This document shows, piece after piece, positions 9,037 to 17,872 of a stretch of 64,000 nt of DNA (position 1 is the stretch's first letter; each line of letters begins with the position of its first letter). A model generated the notes under the pieces. It saw only the letters and a program-made list of their open reading frames with translations. It made no database searches and had not been told where the DNA came from. The stretch is from assembly GCF_026798195.1 (NCBI RefSeq), contig NZ_JAPQEZ010000001.1, forward strand, positions 120,900-184,899. The letters are read 5' to 3'. The DNA comes from Lentilactobacillus senioris. GTDB lineage: Bacteria > Bacillota > Bacilli > Lactobacillales > Lactobacillaceae. Both the position numbers and the translations under genes were made by a program.

Positions 9037-9410
9037 TGTTTAAAAAAGAATACTGGAATTTAAAAGCACTCCATCAAAAAAAGCAACAATACCAAGCAGA
9101 AATGGATCAGGTAAAGCAATTACCAGCAGACTATCAACAAGCATTTCAATAAATTAGTGAATACCTAACGGCTAACTATGGCGGGTTCGATGGCTTCGAC
9201 TTAATGGATGCCCAAGTAAATCTCATTGACTTATTTAGTGAAGCGGCAGCTCAACAAACCCCCGTCGCAGAATTCATCGGCCCAGACATTGCAGCATTTG
9301 CCCATGACTGGGGCGAATCCATGAACGTGACTAACTGGATGGAAAATTACCAACAAAAAAAACAAGCCAAAATCAACCAACGGATTAACAAAAAACTAGG
9401 GGGCAAATAA
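9036..9410 (+). pseudogene. DUF1048 protein interrupted by an in-frame stop
   Basis: From the ATG at 9036 the frame runs through to 9410 and matches the neighbouring DUF1048 protein along its length, but codon 39 is TAA (9150-9152). The residue before is Gln and the reading continues ISEYL, where the paralogue has VYKEVEKYL. One base change would restore a 124-aa protein. It follows padR by a TAATG overlap. It may be a young pseudogene, a sequencing error or a readthrough case. A shorter product from the GTG/ATG around 9204 is possible but lacks a clear SD. Confidence 0.8.
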
Positions 9411-9411
9411 C

Positions 9412-9786
9412 ATGAATTTATTTCAATACTTCAACAAGATGAGATCAGATAAACGAGAATGGCGCGCCCAAATGAAACGGGTGCATGCTATGCCTAAAGA
9501 TTACCAAATCGTCTACAAGGAAGTAGAAAAATACCTCTTCACCTTCGCTGGTGGTTCCGGCCTAGACACTATCGCCGGTCTTTACCAATTAATTGATTTT
9601 CTCCAAGATGGAGTAGATAACCACATTTCTGTTCTCGATTATGTCGGAACTGACGTAGGTGAATTTGCCGAAAACTTCCGCCAATCACTGCAAACCAAAT
9701 CCTGGGCTGAAGACTGGAAAAACGATATGCAAAAACGGGTGCACGCTAAACTAAATAAAGCGAGCCATTCTCATCAAAGAAAATAG
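9412..9786 (+). CDS. DUF1048 domain protein
   Basis: The 124-aa helical, soluble protein is a paralogue of the broken upstream gene: RAQMKRVHAMPKDYQ, a GLDTIAGLYQLIDFL-type helix and a WKNDMQKRVHAKLNK end. DUF1048 genes usually follow padR and their role is unknown. The start is one base past the upstream stop and GGGGG overlaps the end of that gene, so translation is coupled. Confidence 0.85.
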   Translation: MNLFQYFNKMRSDKREWRAQMKRVHAMPKDYQIVYKEVEKYLFTFAGGSGLDTIAGLYQLIDFLQDGVDNHISVLDYVGTDVGEFAENFRQSLQTKSWAEDWKNDMQKRVHAKLNKASHSHQRK

Positions 9787-9802
9787 CCCGCTATCTTTAG
9801 CA

Positions 9803-10756
9803 TTATGGTAAATCATTTCCGGCCGCAAAATAAACATCATACCATTCTTGTTTTGTCAATTCGATGTCTGCACCAGCAGCACTGTCGGCGATGTGCTCCG
9901 GAGTCATGGTTCCCAATAACACTTGCATGTTAGCTGGGTGCCGTAAAATCCAGGCCACCGCAATACCATTTTTACTAGTATGGTATTTTTCAGCTAGTTG
10001 CGCCAGTAGATCATTGAGTTCTTGGTACTTAGGACTATCAATAAAGGTCCCTTCAAACATTCCGTATTGGAATGGAGACCAGGCTTGAATGGTCAAACCC
10101 TTTCGCCGGGCAAATTCTAATAGACCGCCATCATGGTCAATCGACCGCTCATCCTTCATATTAGTGTGCATCCCAAAATCAACCATCCCAGTATGAGCGA
10201 TACTAAATTGCAATTGATTAATCAGTAGCTTTTGGCTGACTGCTTCTTGAACCAGCATGAATTGTTGTGGATTAAAGTTAGATACCCCAAAGTGCCGGAC
10301 TTTACCAGCCATTTGCAATTCATCAAATGCCGCCGCAATTTGATCTGGTTCCATCAAAGGATCAGGCCGGTGTAATAGAAAGGAATCCAAATAATCAATT
10401 TGCATCCGTTCCAAAATACCATCAACGGCTTCTAAAATGTGTTGCTTAGAAAAATCGTAACGTTGACCAAAAACAAAACTACCGTGACTACGAGCAGGGT
10501 CGGTAACAATTCCACCCTTGGATTGGATAAACAATTTATCACGAGCAATTCCGGATTGCTTCAAAGCTTGACCAAAGTTTTCCTCTGACTTGCCCATTCC
10601 GTAAATATCAGCAGAATCAACAAAGTTAATTCCAGCATCTACTGCCGTTTGTAGTGATTTGGTAGCGTCATCCACGGATAAAGCTTCCATACGCATAATC
10701 CCTAAAGCAACCGCAGAAGCAGTCCAGTTGGTGTTACCCATTTTTACTTGCTTCAT
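9803..10756 (-). CDS. Aldo/keto reductase
   Basis: The 317-aa TIM-barrel oxidoreductase carries the AKR tetrad: Asp and Tyr in NFVDSADIYGMGKSEE, Lys in FIQSKGG and His in DSFLLHRPD. NADPH-binding loops are in VSNFNPQQ and the C-terminal GTMTPEHIADSAAG. It resembles the YdhF-type subgroup that reduces varied carbonyls. AGGAGG precedes the ATG. The HxlR regulator gene lies 100 bp upstream on the same strand and may control it. Confidence 0.88.
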   Translation of the reverse strand: MKQVKMGNTNWTASAVALGIMRMEALSVDDATKSLQTAVDAGINFVDSADIYGMGKSEENFGQALKQSGIARDKLFIQSKGGIVTDPARSHGSFVFGQRYDFSKQHILEAVDGILERMQIDYLDSFLLHRPDPLMEPDQIAAAFDELQMAGKVRHFGVSNFNPQQFMLVQEAVSQKLLINQLQFSIAHTGMVDFGMHTNMKDERSIDHDGGLLEFARRKGLTIQAWSPFQYGMFEGTFIDSPKYQELNDLLAQLAEKYHTSKNGIAVAWILRHPANMQVLLGTMTPEHIADSAAGADIELTKQEWYDVYFAAGNDLP

Positions 10757-10857
10757 AATTTTGGCCTCCTAATGTCTAATCTAATTTTCATTGTAAAAGT
10801 CCGACAATGGAAATACAAGAAGGGACATTTTTATACCCAGGATACTTTGAAGTGCCC

Positions 10858-11268
10858 TTATCCAGTAAATAATTGTCCTAACCGATTTAGTTTATCTTGC
10901 TTATCTAACATAGTAGCTTCATCAGGCTCACAGGTCGGATGTTTCAACTGGTATTGATCATTCATATTAACGTAACCCCAAGAACACATCACGTCTAATA
11001 GTGGAAATAAACTTTTTCCCAGTTCAGTTACACTGTACTGGACCTGAACTGGTGTAGCGGGAATCACTTCTCGTTTAATAATTTGGTCAGCTTCCAATTC
11101 TCGTAACTGCGCCGTGACCGTTTTTTTCGGAGCGGTTTCTAGATACCGCAAGATTTCACTGTAACGTTTAGTCCCTTGCGTCTGCAGCAGGTGTAAAATC
11201 AAAGGTTTCCATTTACCACCGATTACGTTTAGGGTTACTTCAATTTCGCTTAAAACTTCTTTAGCCAT
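10858..11268 (-). CDS. HxlR family transcriptional regulator
   Basis: The 136-aa winged-helix protein has the HxlR pattern: VIGGKWKPLILHLL, KRYSEILRYL, KTVTAQLRELEADQIIKR and a SVTELGKSL end. HxlR proteins sense electrophiles or redox stress. The ATG at 11268 overlaps the stop of the upstream EamA gene (ATGGCTAA), indicating coupling; the longer frame from 11295 lies within that gene. It has several Cys (in MCSWG and PTCEP) that could be redox sensors. Confidence 0.87.
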   Translation of the reverse strand: MAKEVLSEIEVTLNVIGGKWKPLILHLLQTQGTKRYSEILRYLETAPKKTVTAQLRELEADQIIKREVIPATPVQVQYSVTELGKSLFPLLDVMCSWGYVNMNDQYQLKHPTCEPDEATMLDKQDKLNRLGQLFTG

Positions 11269-12181
11269 TGGATATTGTTTTCTCCTTGTTTGCACTCTTG
11301 GTAGGCAACGCCTGCAAAAAGACCGTCGCCAAGATTAATACGGCCCCAATTAATTCAATACCACTCATTTTTACTCCTAGTAATAAAATTGCTAGAGTGG
11401 TTGCCGTTAGGGGTTCTATTGAACTTAGCATTCCCGTAGTTGCCGGTGCAATGTAGTTCAAACTTTGAAGGTAGAATAAATATGAAAAGATAGTCCCAAA
11501 AATAATAATATACCCAATTGCCACTAACTCTGGGCCCGCAAATGAATGGGGAACCTGGGTGGTAACGATTGGTAAAAAGGGAATACTTCCAACTAACATT
11601 CCCCAGCCCACTACTAATTTAGCGTCGTATTTTTGCAGTAACGATCGCGGAATTAAGGTGTAACTAGCTTGGCTAACCCCGGATAATAATCCCCAGATTA
11701 CTGCTAGCGGTGCTAACGAGAGAGAATTTAAATGCCCTTTGGTAACTAATAAAAAGGTTCCCGCTAACGCTACCACTATAGAAACTGCGTCAATTCTACG
11801 CGGTAGTTGGTGCTGGCTAATAGCCAGATAAATAATAATATACAGGGGACCCGTAAATTGCAAAATAGTAGCCGTAGCCGCATTACCAGCCTGAATAGCC
11901 ATAAAATATGATAGTTGGGATGCCAGCATGCCAAAAACGGCAAAAGCAATTAACTGGCGGCGGTCAGTTTTATTACGCCAAATCTGCCAAGCAGCTTTAC
12001 CATTTTGCAGAGTACTAATTGTCACCAACAGCAATCCGGCAAATAATAGCCGGACCCCCACGATCCATACTGGGGTAATTACAAAGTTGTTAAATAAGTA
12101 CTGCGCAACCGTTCCAGAAATTCCCCATAAGATAGAACCCCCCACGGCTAGGGAAATTCCCTTAAACTTATTAGACTTCAT
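11261..12181 (-). CDS. EamA/DMT-family transporter
   Basis: The 306-aa protein has about ten hydrophobic helices arranged as two EamA repeats: GGSILWGISGTVAQYLF at the start of the first, VIWGLLSGVSQASYTLIPR at the start of the second. The family exports amino acids, nucleosides or other metabolites; the substrate is not predictable. It is the first gene of an operon with hxlR (8-bp overlap), possibly including the aldo/keto reductase. AGGAGG precedes the ATG. Confidence 0.87.
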   Translation of the reverse strand: MKSNKFKGISLAVGGSILWGISGTVAQYLFNNFVITPVWIVGVRLLFAGLLLVTISTLQNGKAAWQIWRNKTDRRQLIAFAVFGMLASQLSYFMAIQAGNAATATILQFTGPLYIIIYLAISQHQLPRRIDAVSIVVALAGTFLLVTKGHLNSLSLAPLAVIWGLLSGVSQASYTLIPRSLLQKYDAKLVVGWGMLVGSIPFLPIVTTQVPHSFAGPELVAIGYIIIFGTIFSYLFYLQSLNYIAPATTGMLSSIEPLTATTLAILLLGVKMSGIELIGAVLILATVFLQALPTKSANKEKTISNG

Positions 12182-12287
12182 TAAACCCTCCTAACACGGC
12201 TTTTAAAATTGGTATAAAGAGTTAAAAACCGAAATTAAACATCAATTCTCAGTCTAACAAATGTTTGGTATAGATTAAACCTTTAAC

Positions 12288-12320
12288 CTAAAAGAGACCG
12301 CCGGAGGCGGTCTCTTTTAG
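12288..12320. terminator. Terminator of the HAD phosphatase gene
   Basis: A perfect hairpin (CTAAAAGAGACCGCC and its complement around GGA) overlaps the HAD stop codon. A-runs on one side and T-runs on the other make it potentially bidirectional. Confidence 0.85.
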
Positions 12321-13135
12321 TCTAAGACAAATTTATGGATGGCTTCTGCCACCCCGTTTTCATAATCAGCGGTCGTTACATAATCGGCCACTGCCTTTAC
12401 TTCGGGAATTCCGTTAGCCACTGATACTGCTAATCCCGCGGTCTTAAGCATTGCTAAGTCATTAGAATTATCACCTAACGCCATAATTTCGTCAGCCTTA
12501 ATGCCTAACCGACCAGCTAAATCTAGTACAGCCTTACCTTTATCAACGCCACCGTGGTTAACTTCCACGTAAATACCAGAAGAATAGGTGATATTAACTG
12601 TACCATGTAAATTTCGTTCAACCGCAGCATACATTTGGTGCCGGACTTCTTCAGCAGGATTCATTGCAATGACTTTCATAATTGGTTGGTCACTGAATTG
12701 CTCAAAGTCCGGAGTGGTCATTTCTGTGAAAGTCACTCCGCGCGTTTGCATGTAGTGCCGGTCATCGTCTCTTAATCGATAAATATAAAGATGATCAAGT
12801 GTATAAACATGGACACTAGTATTTGGAAACTCCGCAAAAGTCGCAAATACTTCTTGGGCTTCATCATAGGTTAACGAGTTACTAATAATCACCTGGTTAC
12901 CGGCATTTTCTACCACCACACCCCCATTATACGAAATCACGTATTCATTAGCTTGTTGCTTGAGCCCCAGTTGTTCCAATAAGGGTTGAACCGTCAAAAA
13001 ATTGCGCCCGGTATTAGGAACGAATTTAACTCCCATTTCAGTAGCCGCCTTAATGGCTGTTACGTTATCTTGAGAGATTGAACCGTCCGCCCGTAGTAGA
13101 GTTTCATCCAAATCACTAGTTATTAGTTTATACAT
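12317..13135 (-). CDS. Cof-type HAD-superfamily phosphatase
   Basis: The 272-aa protein has motif I SDLDETLL (nucleophile Asp8, acid/base Asp10), Thr/Asn in PNTGRN, the Lys in GVDKGKAV and the acidic motif GDNSNDLAML. The C2-type cap places it in the Cof/YidA group acting on sugar phosphates, FMN or similar substrates; the actual substrate is unknown. GGAGG precedes the ATG. A minus-strand terminator and a possible leader peptide lie just upstream. Confidence 0.88.
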   Translation of the reverse strand: MYKLITSDLDETLLRADGSISQDNVTAIKAATEMGVKFVPNTGRNFLTVQPLLEQLGLKQQANEYVISYNGGVVVENAGNQVIISNSLTYDEAQEVFATFAEFPNTSVHVYTLDHLYIYRLRDDDRHYMQTRGVTFTEMTTPDFEQFSDQPIMKVIAMNPAEEVRHQMYAAVERNLHGTVNITYSSGIYVEVNHGGVDKGKAVLDLAGRLGIKADEIMALGDNSNDLAMLKTAGLAVSVANGIPEVKAVADYVTTADYENGVAEAIHKFVLD

Positions 13136-13182
13136 GCTGACCCTCCGTTTTTCTTTTCATTATAACTAAAACGCGGACAACA

Positions 13183-13211
13183 AAAAAGCCAACCAAAATA
13201 TTTGGCTGGCT
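13183..13211 (-). terminator. Terminator-like hairpin upstream of the HAD gene
   Basis: On the minus strand GCCAGCCA pairs with TGGTTGGC (8 bp, one G-U) followed by six T. It ends whatever is transcribed from 13.3 kb leftwards, before the HAD gene at 13135. Confidence 0.65.
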
Positions 13212-13226
13212 TCCTCTTACAAGTGA

Positions 13227-13286
13227 TCAGAACTTGTCTCCGTTAAGGGGCAAGGCTGACACTTTAAGATTAGAATCGTAATTCAA
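13227..13286 (-). CDS. Possible 19-aa leader peptide
   Basis: A TTG codon 9 bases after an AAAGGGGG SD opens a 19-aa frame, MNYDSNLKVSALPLNGDKF, ending in TGA 16 bases before a minus-strand terminator. SD, short frame and terminator together resemble a leader peptide or small-protein unit upstream of the HAD phosphatase gene. I do not recognise the peptide. A competing structure exists on the plus strand (AAGTG...CACTT enclosing CTTGTCTC/GGGGCAAG), so this may instead be a structured RNA. Confidence 0.35.
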   Translation of the reverse strand: MNYDSNLKVSALPLNGDKF

Positions 13287-13412
13287 AAAGTATCACCCCC
13301 TTTCCATTTGATGCCCCCATAATAAACGCAAACTACCAAAAATGCAACTTGAATGTTTCGAATTATCTGATCCCTTTTTTAGTGTTAAACTACCGGTAAG
13401 GAGGGATTTAAA

Positions 13413-13879
13413 ATGAAAACTTTTTACGACTTTACCGAAACCGAAATGAGTGGCAAACCCATCAACTTTAAGGACTATCAAGGCCAAGTAGTGTTAATCA
13501 TGAATACCGCCAGTAAATGTGGGCTCCCCAGCTAACCGGTTTTGAGGCTATGTATCAACAATATCATGACCAAGGACTAGCTATTTTAGGATTACCTTCC
13601 AATCAATTTCACCAAGAGCTTAAGAGCGATGAAGAAACATCTGAATACTGTTCAGTTCATTACGGGGTTACCTTCCCTATGACGCGTAAAATCCGGGTAA
13701 ACGGGGCAGATGAGGATCCATTGTTCGCATTTCTTAAAGAACAGACCGACTCAGGAAGAATCAAATGGAACTTTACCAAGTTTTTAATTAATCGTAACGG
13801 TCAAGTAGTGAAACGTTACGGCAGCAGAGTTAAACCAGAAGATATCTTACCAGACGTAATAGCAGAACTAAATAAATAA
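13413..13879 (+). pseudogene. Glutathione peroxidase (BsaA/Gpx family), frameshifted
   Basis: From an AAGGAGG SD and ATG at 13413 the frame gives a normal Gpx start, reaching VVLIMNTASKCGL with the catalytic Cys, then hits a stop just after 13530. The rest of the protein (APQLTGFEAMYQQYHDQG to the C-terminus at 13879) continues in another frame. Compared with the usual SKCGxTPQL order about four bases are missing. Total length otherwise fits an intact family member of about 157 aa. It is probably a pseudogene; a 109-120-aa fragment from an internal start would lack the active site. Confidence 0.85.
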
Positions 13880-13887
13880 TTGCTTTG

Positions 13888-13937
13888 AGGCTGTGACAGA
13901 AGTCAGGAAATGACTTCGTAGTCACAACCTTTTTATT
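13888..13937 (+). terminator. Terminator after the gpx pseudogene
   Basis: A long imperfect stem (GAGGCTGTGAC...GTCACAACC with an inner AAGTCA/TGACTT stem) is followed by TTTTTA. Its GGCTGTGACA start recurs at about 14752. Confidence 0.7.
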
Positions 13938-14016
13938 TTTAGCTGAGCATTGACATCCCCTAAAGTAATCTCCAAACTAAAAGTAGCGAACTTTTTAATG
14001 AAGGAGAACTACTTTT

Positions 14017-14733
14017 ATGACTTGGCTCATACTTATTTTAGCAGCCTTTTTAGGCGCCCTAGTCCAGGGGTTAACTGGCTTTGGCGCCGTTATCATCATG
14101 ATGATTTTTTTGCCGTCTATTTTGCCAATGACGCAAGCCGCCGGCATTGGTGGGGTCATTATGTTTAGTGGCGTTTTAACGTTAACCATTCGGTATCGGC
14201 ATGAATTTAAATTAAAACGGGTTCTGCCGCCGTTCATTGTTTACGCCGCGGTGGCGACTTGGTCCGTTCACCTGAGCAGTGTTTTAGACACGCATATTTT
14301 GCGGTTAATGCTGGGTGGATTACTGGTGACTTTATGCATTTACTTCACCTTTTCCAAAACCGCTGGCAGTCAAAAATACCCTCTCTGGATTGCGCTGACT
14401 TTTATGGTGATCTCCGGCTTCTTTAACGGTTTATTTGGGATTGGTGGCCCACTGATGGCTCTGTACTTCTTGTCGCTTTCAGACTCAATGCCTGATTACT
14501 TGGGCAATATCCAGGGCTTTTTCTTAATCGATGCCATCTACATTACCGCCATTCGGGTCTTTAACGGGATTTTAGGCACCGCCGAAATTCCGGCTATCCT
14601 TGTGGGAATGGCAGCCGCTACGGTTGGAACTATCTTGGCAACTAGACTATCAGCACGTTGGAACCTGGAAACGATCAAACCGTTTATTTATGGATTTATT
14701 GGTTTAAGTGGCGTTTATTATTTATTTTTCTGA
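14017..14733 (+). CDS. TSUP (TauE/SafE) family membrane permease
   Basis: The 238-aa protein has eight predicted membrane segments in two halves. The half-repeat signatures are GALVQGLTGFGAVIIMM near the N-terminus and GFFNGLFGIGGPLMALYFL in the middle, as in TauE/SafE anion exporters for sulfite, sulfoacetate and related anions. The substrate is not predictable. AAGGAG lies upstream of the ATG and a terminator downstream. A second TSUP gene is at 31.0 kb. Confidence 0.88.
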   Translation: MTWLILILAAFLGALVQGLTGFGAVIIMMIFLPSILPMTQAAGIGGVIMFSGVLTLTIRYRHEFKLKRVLPPFIVYAAVATWSVHLSSVLDTHILRLMLGGLLVTLCIYFTFSKTAGSQKYPLWIALTFMVISGFFNGLFGIGGPLMALYFLSLSDSMPDYLGNIQGFFLIDAIYITAIRVFNGILGTAEIPAILVGMAAATVGTILATRLSARWNLETIKPFIYGFIGLSGVYYLFF

Positions 14734-14779
14734 ACCCTAAAAAGGGGACGTGGCTGTGACATAAGTTATTCTAATTCAT

Positions 14780-14823
14780 AAAAATGGTCTTTAACACCAT
14801 AAAAGGTGTTAAAGACCATTTTT
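14780..14823. terminator. Bidirectional terminator
   Basis: A perfect 19-bp stem (14780-14798 with 14805-14823) ending in A- and T-runs lies between the convergent TSUP and opuAC genes. Confidence 0.92.
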
Positions 14824-14840
14824 GATTTACTTGGGTAAAT

Positions 14841-15752
14841 TTATTTATTCTTCAAATCTTCAATTGAATTAATATTGGTCATGTACTTAGGAACTGCTAA
14901 CCCTACCCGGGCCCCCTTTAAATTAGGACCTAGATCAACAAATTTTCCCTGGTAATCATGATAATACTTAGCCGACGTAGTTGGTAACCATGCAGCTACC
15001 TGAGCATCCGCAACGTTAGTAGCAATCGATGCCCACATTGGTTGCATTTCCATTGCTTGAGTAGTGACATTGTAGCCTAAGCTACGAAGGACTTCTGCCA
15101 CTACATTAGTAGAAGCAATTTCTGAATCCCAAGCTACGTAAGTTAATTTAATGGTTGGCTTACCAGTTACTTTCTGAATTCCCTGAGTCCAAGTGCGGAC
15201 TTTGCTAGAATTAGCCTTAATCCACTCTTGAGCCGCCTTTTGCGGATCTTTTCCGTTATTGATTTGCATCATTACTTGAGACATTTCTGCTGGCGTCCAG
15301 TTAAACCGATCCAACATTTGATAGGCTTGGGGTTGCTCTTTTTGCAATCCTTTACGCACAATGGTGTGGATACTTTCAGTTTTACCGTAAACCTGTTTAG
15401 GATCTTTTAAAAATTTGATTGGGTACTTGGTAAACATCCAGTGAGGTTGCCAGCCAGTAATCACAATTGGTTGTTTATGCTTAATGGCTTTGTCTAGGGT
15501 ACTGGTCATTGCCGCCGTCGAACTAGTTTGCAGTTGCCAATTATTTTGGGTTAGGCCGTATTTACTCAATGCCGTTTGGGTTGAGGCCATAATTCCGGCC
15601 CCCGCGTCAATTCCCGTGATGGTGTAATTGATTTGCGGACCCAATTTTTGCTTAGCGTTGTATTTAGGAACTTTGGTGCTACAGCCACTTAACAAAACGA
15701 TCACCGTTAAAATCACTGGTAATAAAAAGGTTAATTTCTTTTTCACGTTCAC
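14841..15752 (-). CDS. opuAC: Glycine betaine ABC transporter substrate-binding lipoprotein
   Basis: The 303-aa protein has a lipoprotein signal with lipobox LLSGC (Cys24) and an OpuAC-type binding domain. Trp and Tyr residues in VITGWQPHWMF, YVAWDSEIAS and VAAWLPTTSA are of the kind that form the aromatic cage for quaternary amines. It is the last gene of opuAA-opuAB-opuAC, four bases after opuAB. It delivers glycine betaine or a similar osmoprotectant to the membrane permease. The trailing terminator at 14780 fits an operon end. Confidence 0.92.
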   Translation of the reverse strand: MNVKKKLTFLLPVILTVIVLLSGCSTKVPKYNAKQKLGPQINYTITGIDAGAGIMASTQTALSKYGLTQNNWQLQTSSTAAMTSTLDKAIKHKQPIVITGWQPHWMFTKYPIKFLKDPKQVYGKTESIHTIVRKGLQKEQPQAYQMLDRFNWTPAEMSQVMMQINNGKDPQKAAQEWIKANSSKVRTWTQGIQKVTGKPTIKLTYVAWDSEIASTNVVAEVLRSLGYNVTTQAMEMQPMWASIATNVADAQVAAWLPTTSAKYYHDYQGKFVDLGPNLKGARVGLAVPKYMTNINSIEDLKNK

Positions 15753-15756
15753 CCTC

Positions 15757-16602
15757 CTATTTATTCTGAGGTTTGTTAAATGCTTGGGTTACCCGATCCA
15801 AAATAATTGCTAAGATTACAATTGCAAAACCAGCGGTAAACCCGCTGCCGGCATCGTTACGACCCACCGCAAAGTAAACTTTGGTTCCTAAGCCCATTGC
15901 TCCAATCATTGAAGCAATTACGACCATTGAAAGTGACAGCATCATACTTTGATTTACTCCAGCCATAATGGTGGACTTAGCAATTGGTAATTGAACCTGA
16001 GTAAGGGTTTGCCAGCTTGTAGAGCCAAACGAATCGGCCGCTTCAATCAAATCACCCGGCACTTGGCGAATACCTAAGTTAGTCATTCGCACTGTAGGCG
16101 GCATCGCAAAAATAACCGAAGCCACTACCCCAGGAGCCATCCCAATTCCAAAAAATGCTACGGCAGGAATTAGATAAACAAAGGCCGGCATCGTTTGCAT
16201 GAAGTCCAAAATCGGATTCACAATGGTTTTCACCTTGTTACTTTTAGCCATCCAAATCCCTAGTGGAATCCCAATTACAATTGCAATCAGACTAGAGGTT
16301 AGGACCAGCGTAAGGGTTTGAGTCATGTCCCGCCAATAACCCTGATTAGCGATGTACCAGAAACCTAGCACTTCTAAAATTATTAAACTCCACTTTTGTT
16401 TCTTACGGTTAGCATACAAAGTAATTGCCACAATCACTACCACAAATAACCATTCTGGTAGCAAGTCAAATACCCACTGAAACGAGTTGATAATTGCGTT
16501 TAAAAAGTTGGTAATCCCTTGAAAGAATCCTTCAAATTGGGTTAGCCAGTTAACAAATTCGTTCACCCACTGGGCCAGTGGTAACTTAGGTAAATTAAAC
16601 AT
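15757..16602 (-). CDS. opuAB: Glycine betaine ABC transporter permease
   Basis: The 281-aa integral membrane protein is of the ProW/OpuAB type with about seven helices. The EAA loop for the ATPase contact is seen in EAADSFGSTSWQTLTQVQLP. The segment GIPLGIWMAKSN is typical of the family. It overlaps the ATPase gene by 8 bp, so translation is coupled. It forms the channel for osmoprotectant uptake. Confidence 0.92.
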   Translation of the reverse strand: MFNLPKLPLAQWVNEFVNWLTQFEGFFQGITNFLNAIINSFQWVFDLLPEWLFVVVIVAITLYANRKKQKWSLIILEVLGFWYIANQGYWRDMTQTLTLVLTSSLIAIVIGIPLGIWMAKSNKVKTIVNPILDFMQTMPAFVYLIPAVAFFGIGMAPGVVASVIFAMPPTVRMTNLGIRQVPGDLIEAADSFGSTSWQTLTQVQLPIAKSTIMAGVNQSMMLSLSMVVIASMIGAMGLGTKVYFAVGRNDAGSGFTAGFAIVILAIILDRVTQAFNKPQNK

Positions 16603-17794
16603 GTTCTACACCTCCATTACCGTTTAATGCGTCTAAGATGGCACCCCGAATAATAATTCCCCGCAACCGTTGCTTGTCATCTAAGACCGCAATAGGAACC
16701 GGAGAATGTGAAGCCTCGTCCATCATTTCTTTTAATGGCGTATCTAGTTCTACCGTGGGAACGTCGTGCTTCAAAATTCCACTTAAAGAACGATTATTCT
16801 CCTTAATCAATTGAATAACATCCGCCGAATCGATCAAGCCCACCATTTGATGCTTATTATCAATCACATAGAGACTGGAAATTTCGTTTTCTCTCATTCG
16901 GCGTAAAGCCAATCGGGGACCATCCTTTTCGATATTGACCGTTACTGGCCTAATCATAACCTTACTTGCGGTTAGCACCTTACTACGATCGACGTCTTCA
17001 ATAAACCGTTCCACATAGTCATTGGCTGGATGGGTCAAGATGTCTTCAGGCGAGCCGATTTGGACAATTTCACCATCGCGCATAATCATAATATGATCTC
17101 CAATTCTCAAAGCCTCGTTAAGGTCATGGGAAATAAAGATAATGGTTTTTTGCATATTTTCTTGTAAATCTAACAGTTCGTTCTGCATTTCTTTGCGGTT
17201 AAGGGGGTCCAAAGCAGAAAAGGCTTCATCCATCAATAAAATTTCCGGATCGTTAGCTAATGCTCTAGCCAGCCCAACCCGCTGCTGCATTCCCCCAGAA
17301 AGTTGAGTGGGATATTGATCGTTGTAGCCGGTTAAGCCCACCATTTCGAGAGCTTCACTAGCCTTTTGTTGCCTAGTAGCTTTATCTACTCCTTGTATTT
17401 CCAAACCATATTCGGCATTTTCTAAGACCGTTCGGTTCGGTAACAGCGCAAAATTTTGAAACACCATACTCATTTTATGGCGGCGCATTTCTCTTAATTC
17501 ATCTTTATTCATGTCCATTACGTCCTTGCCATCTAAAATGACTTGGCCGCTAGTAGGATCAATTAGCCGATTGAGCATTCTAATCGTAGTAGATTTACCA
17601 CTACCAGAAAGGCCCATAATCACAAATATTTCTCCGTCTTCCACCGTAAAATTGGCTCGATCGACTCCGATCGTAGCTCCAGTTTCCTTCAAAATATCTG
17701 CTTTGCTAGCTCCATCCGTGAGGAGTTTCTTGGCCTTATTGACCCGTTTTCCAAAAATTTTAGTTAAGTTCTTAACCTCTACTTTAGTAGTCAA
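16595..17794 (-). CDS. opuAA: Glycine betaine ABC transporter ATPase with CBS domains
   Basis: The 399-aa ATPase has Walker A GLSGSGKST, signature LSGGMQQRVG, Walker B EILLMDEAFSALDP and switch His in FISHDLNEAL. From about residue 280 two CBS domains follow, which in OpuA proteins sense ionic strength and bind cyclic di-AMP. It is the first operon gene, with AAGGAGG before the ATG. A terminator-like hairpin lies in the apparent leader upstream. Confidence 0.93.
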   Translation of the reverse strand: MTTKVEVKNLTKIFGKRVNKAKKLLTDGASKADILKETGATIGVDRANFTVEDGEIFVIMGLSGSGKSTTIRMLNRLIDPTSGQVILDGKDVMDMNKDELREMRRHKMSMVFQNFALLPNRTVLENAEYGLEIQGVDKATRQQKASEALEMVGLTGYNDQYPTQLSGGMQQRVGLARALANDPEILLMDEAFSALDPLNRKEMQNELLDLQENMQKTIIFISHDLNEALRIGDHIMIMRDGEIVQIGSPEDILTHPANDYVERFIEDVDRSKVLTASKVMIRPVTVNIEKDGPRLALRRMRENEISSLYVIDNKHQMVGLIDSADVIQLIKENNRSLSGILKHDVPTVELDTPLKEMMDEASHSPVPIAVLDDKQRLRGIIIRGAILDALNGNGGVEHV

Positions 17795-17842
17795 TCAACA
17801 ACCTCCTTAAGTTATAACTTTGGCCCTTATGGCCAATATACA

Positions 17843-17872
17843 AAAAAGAACTCATCCAATTAGATAAGTTCT
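17843..17872 (-). terminator. Terminator-like hairpin in the opuA leader
   Basis: On the minus strand a 10-bp stem (AGAACTTATC with GATGAGTTCT) is followed by six T, 49 bp upstream of opuAA and pointing at it. A second small hairpin (TTGGCC/GGCCAA, about 17819-17836) lies next to the SD. The remaining intergenic DNA to 18085 holds no gene. This could be an attenuator, or it could simply end an unseen small RNA. Confidence 0.5.

Noticed and set aside
9204..9410. Separate 68-aa gene
   Set aside because: It is in frame with the upstream ATG at 9036 and aligns with the C-terminal half of DUF1048, so it is the tail of the interrupted gene.
13950..14168. 72-aa plus-strand ORF before the TSUP gene
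   Set aside because: It overlaps the well-supported TSUP start in another frame and has no SD.
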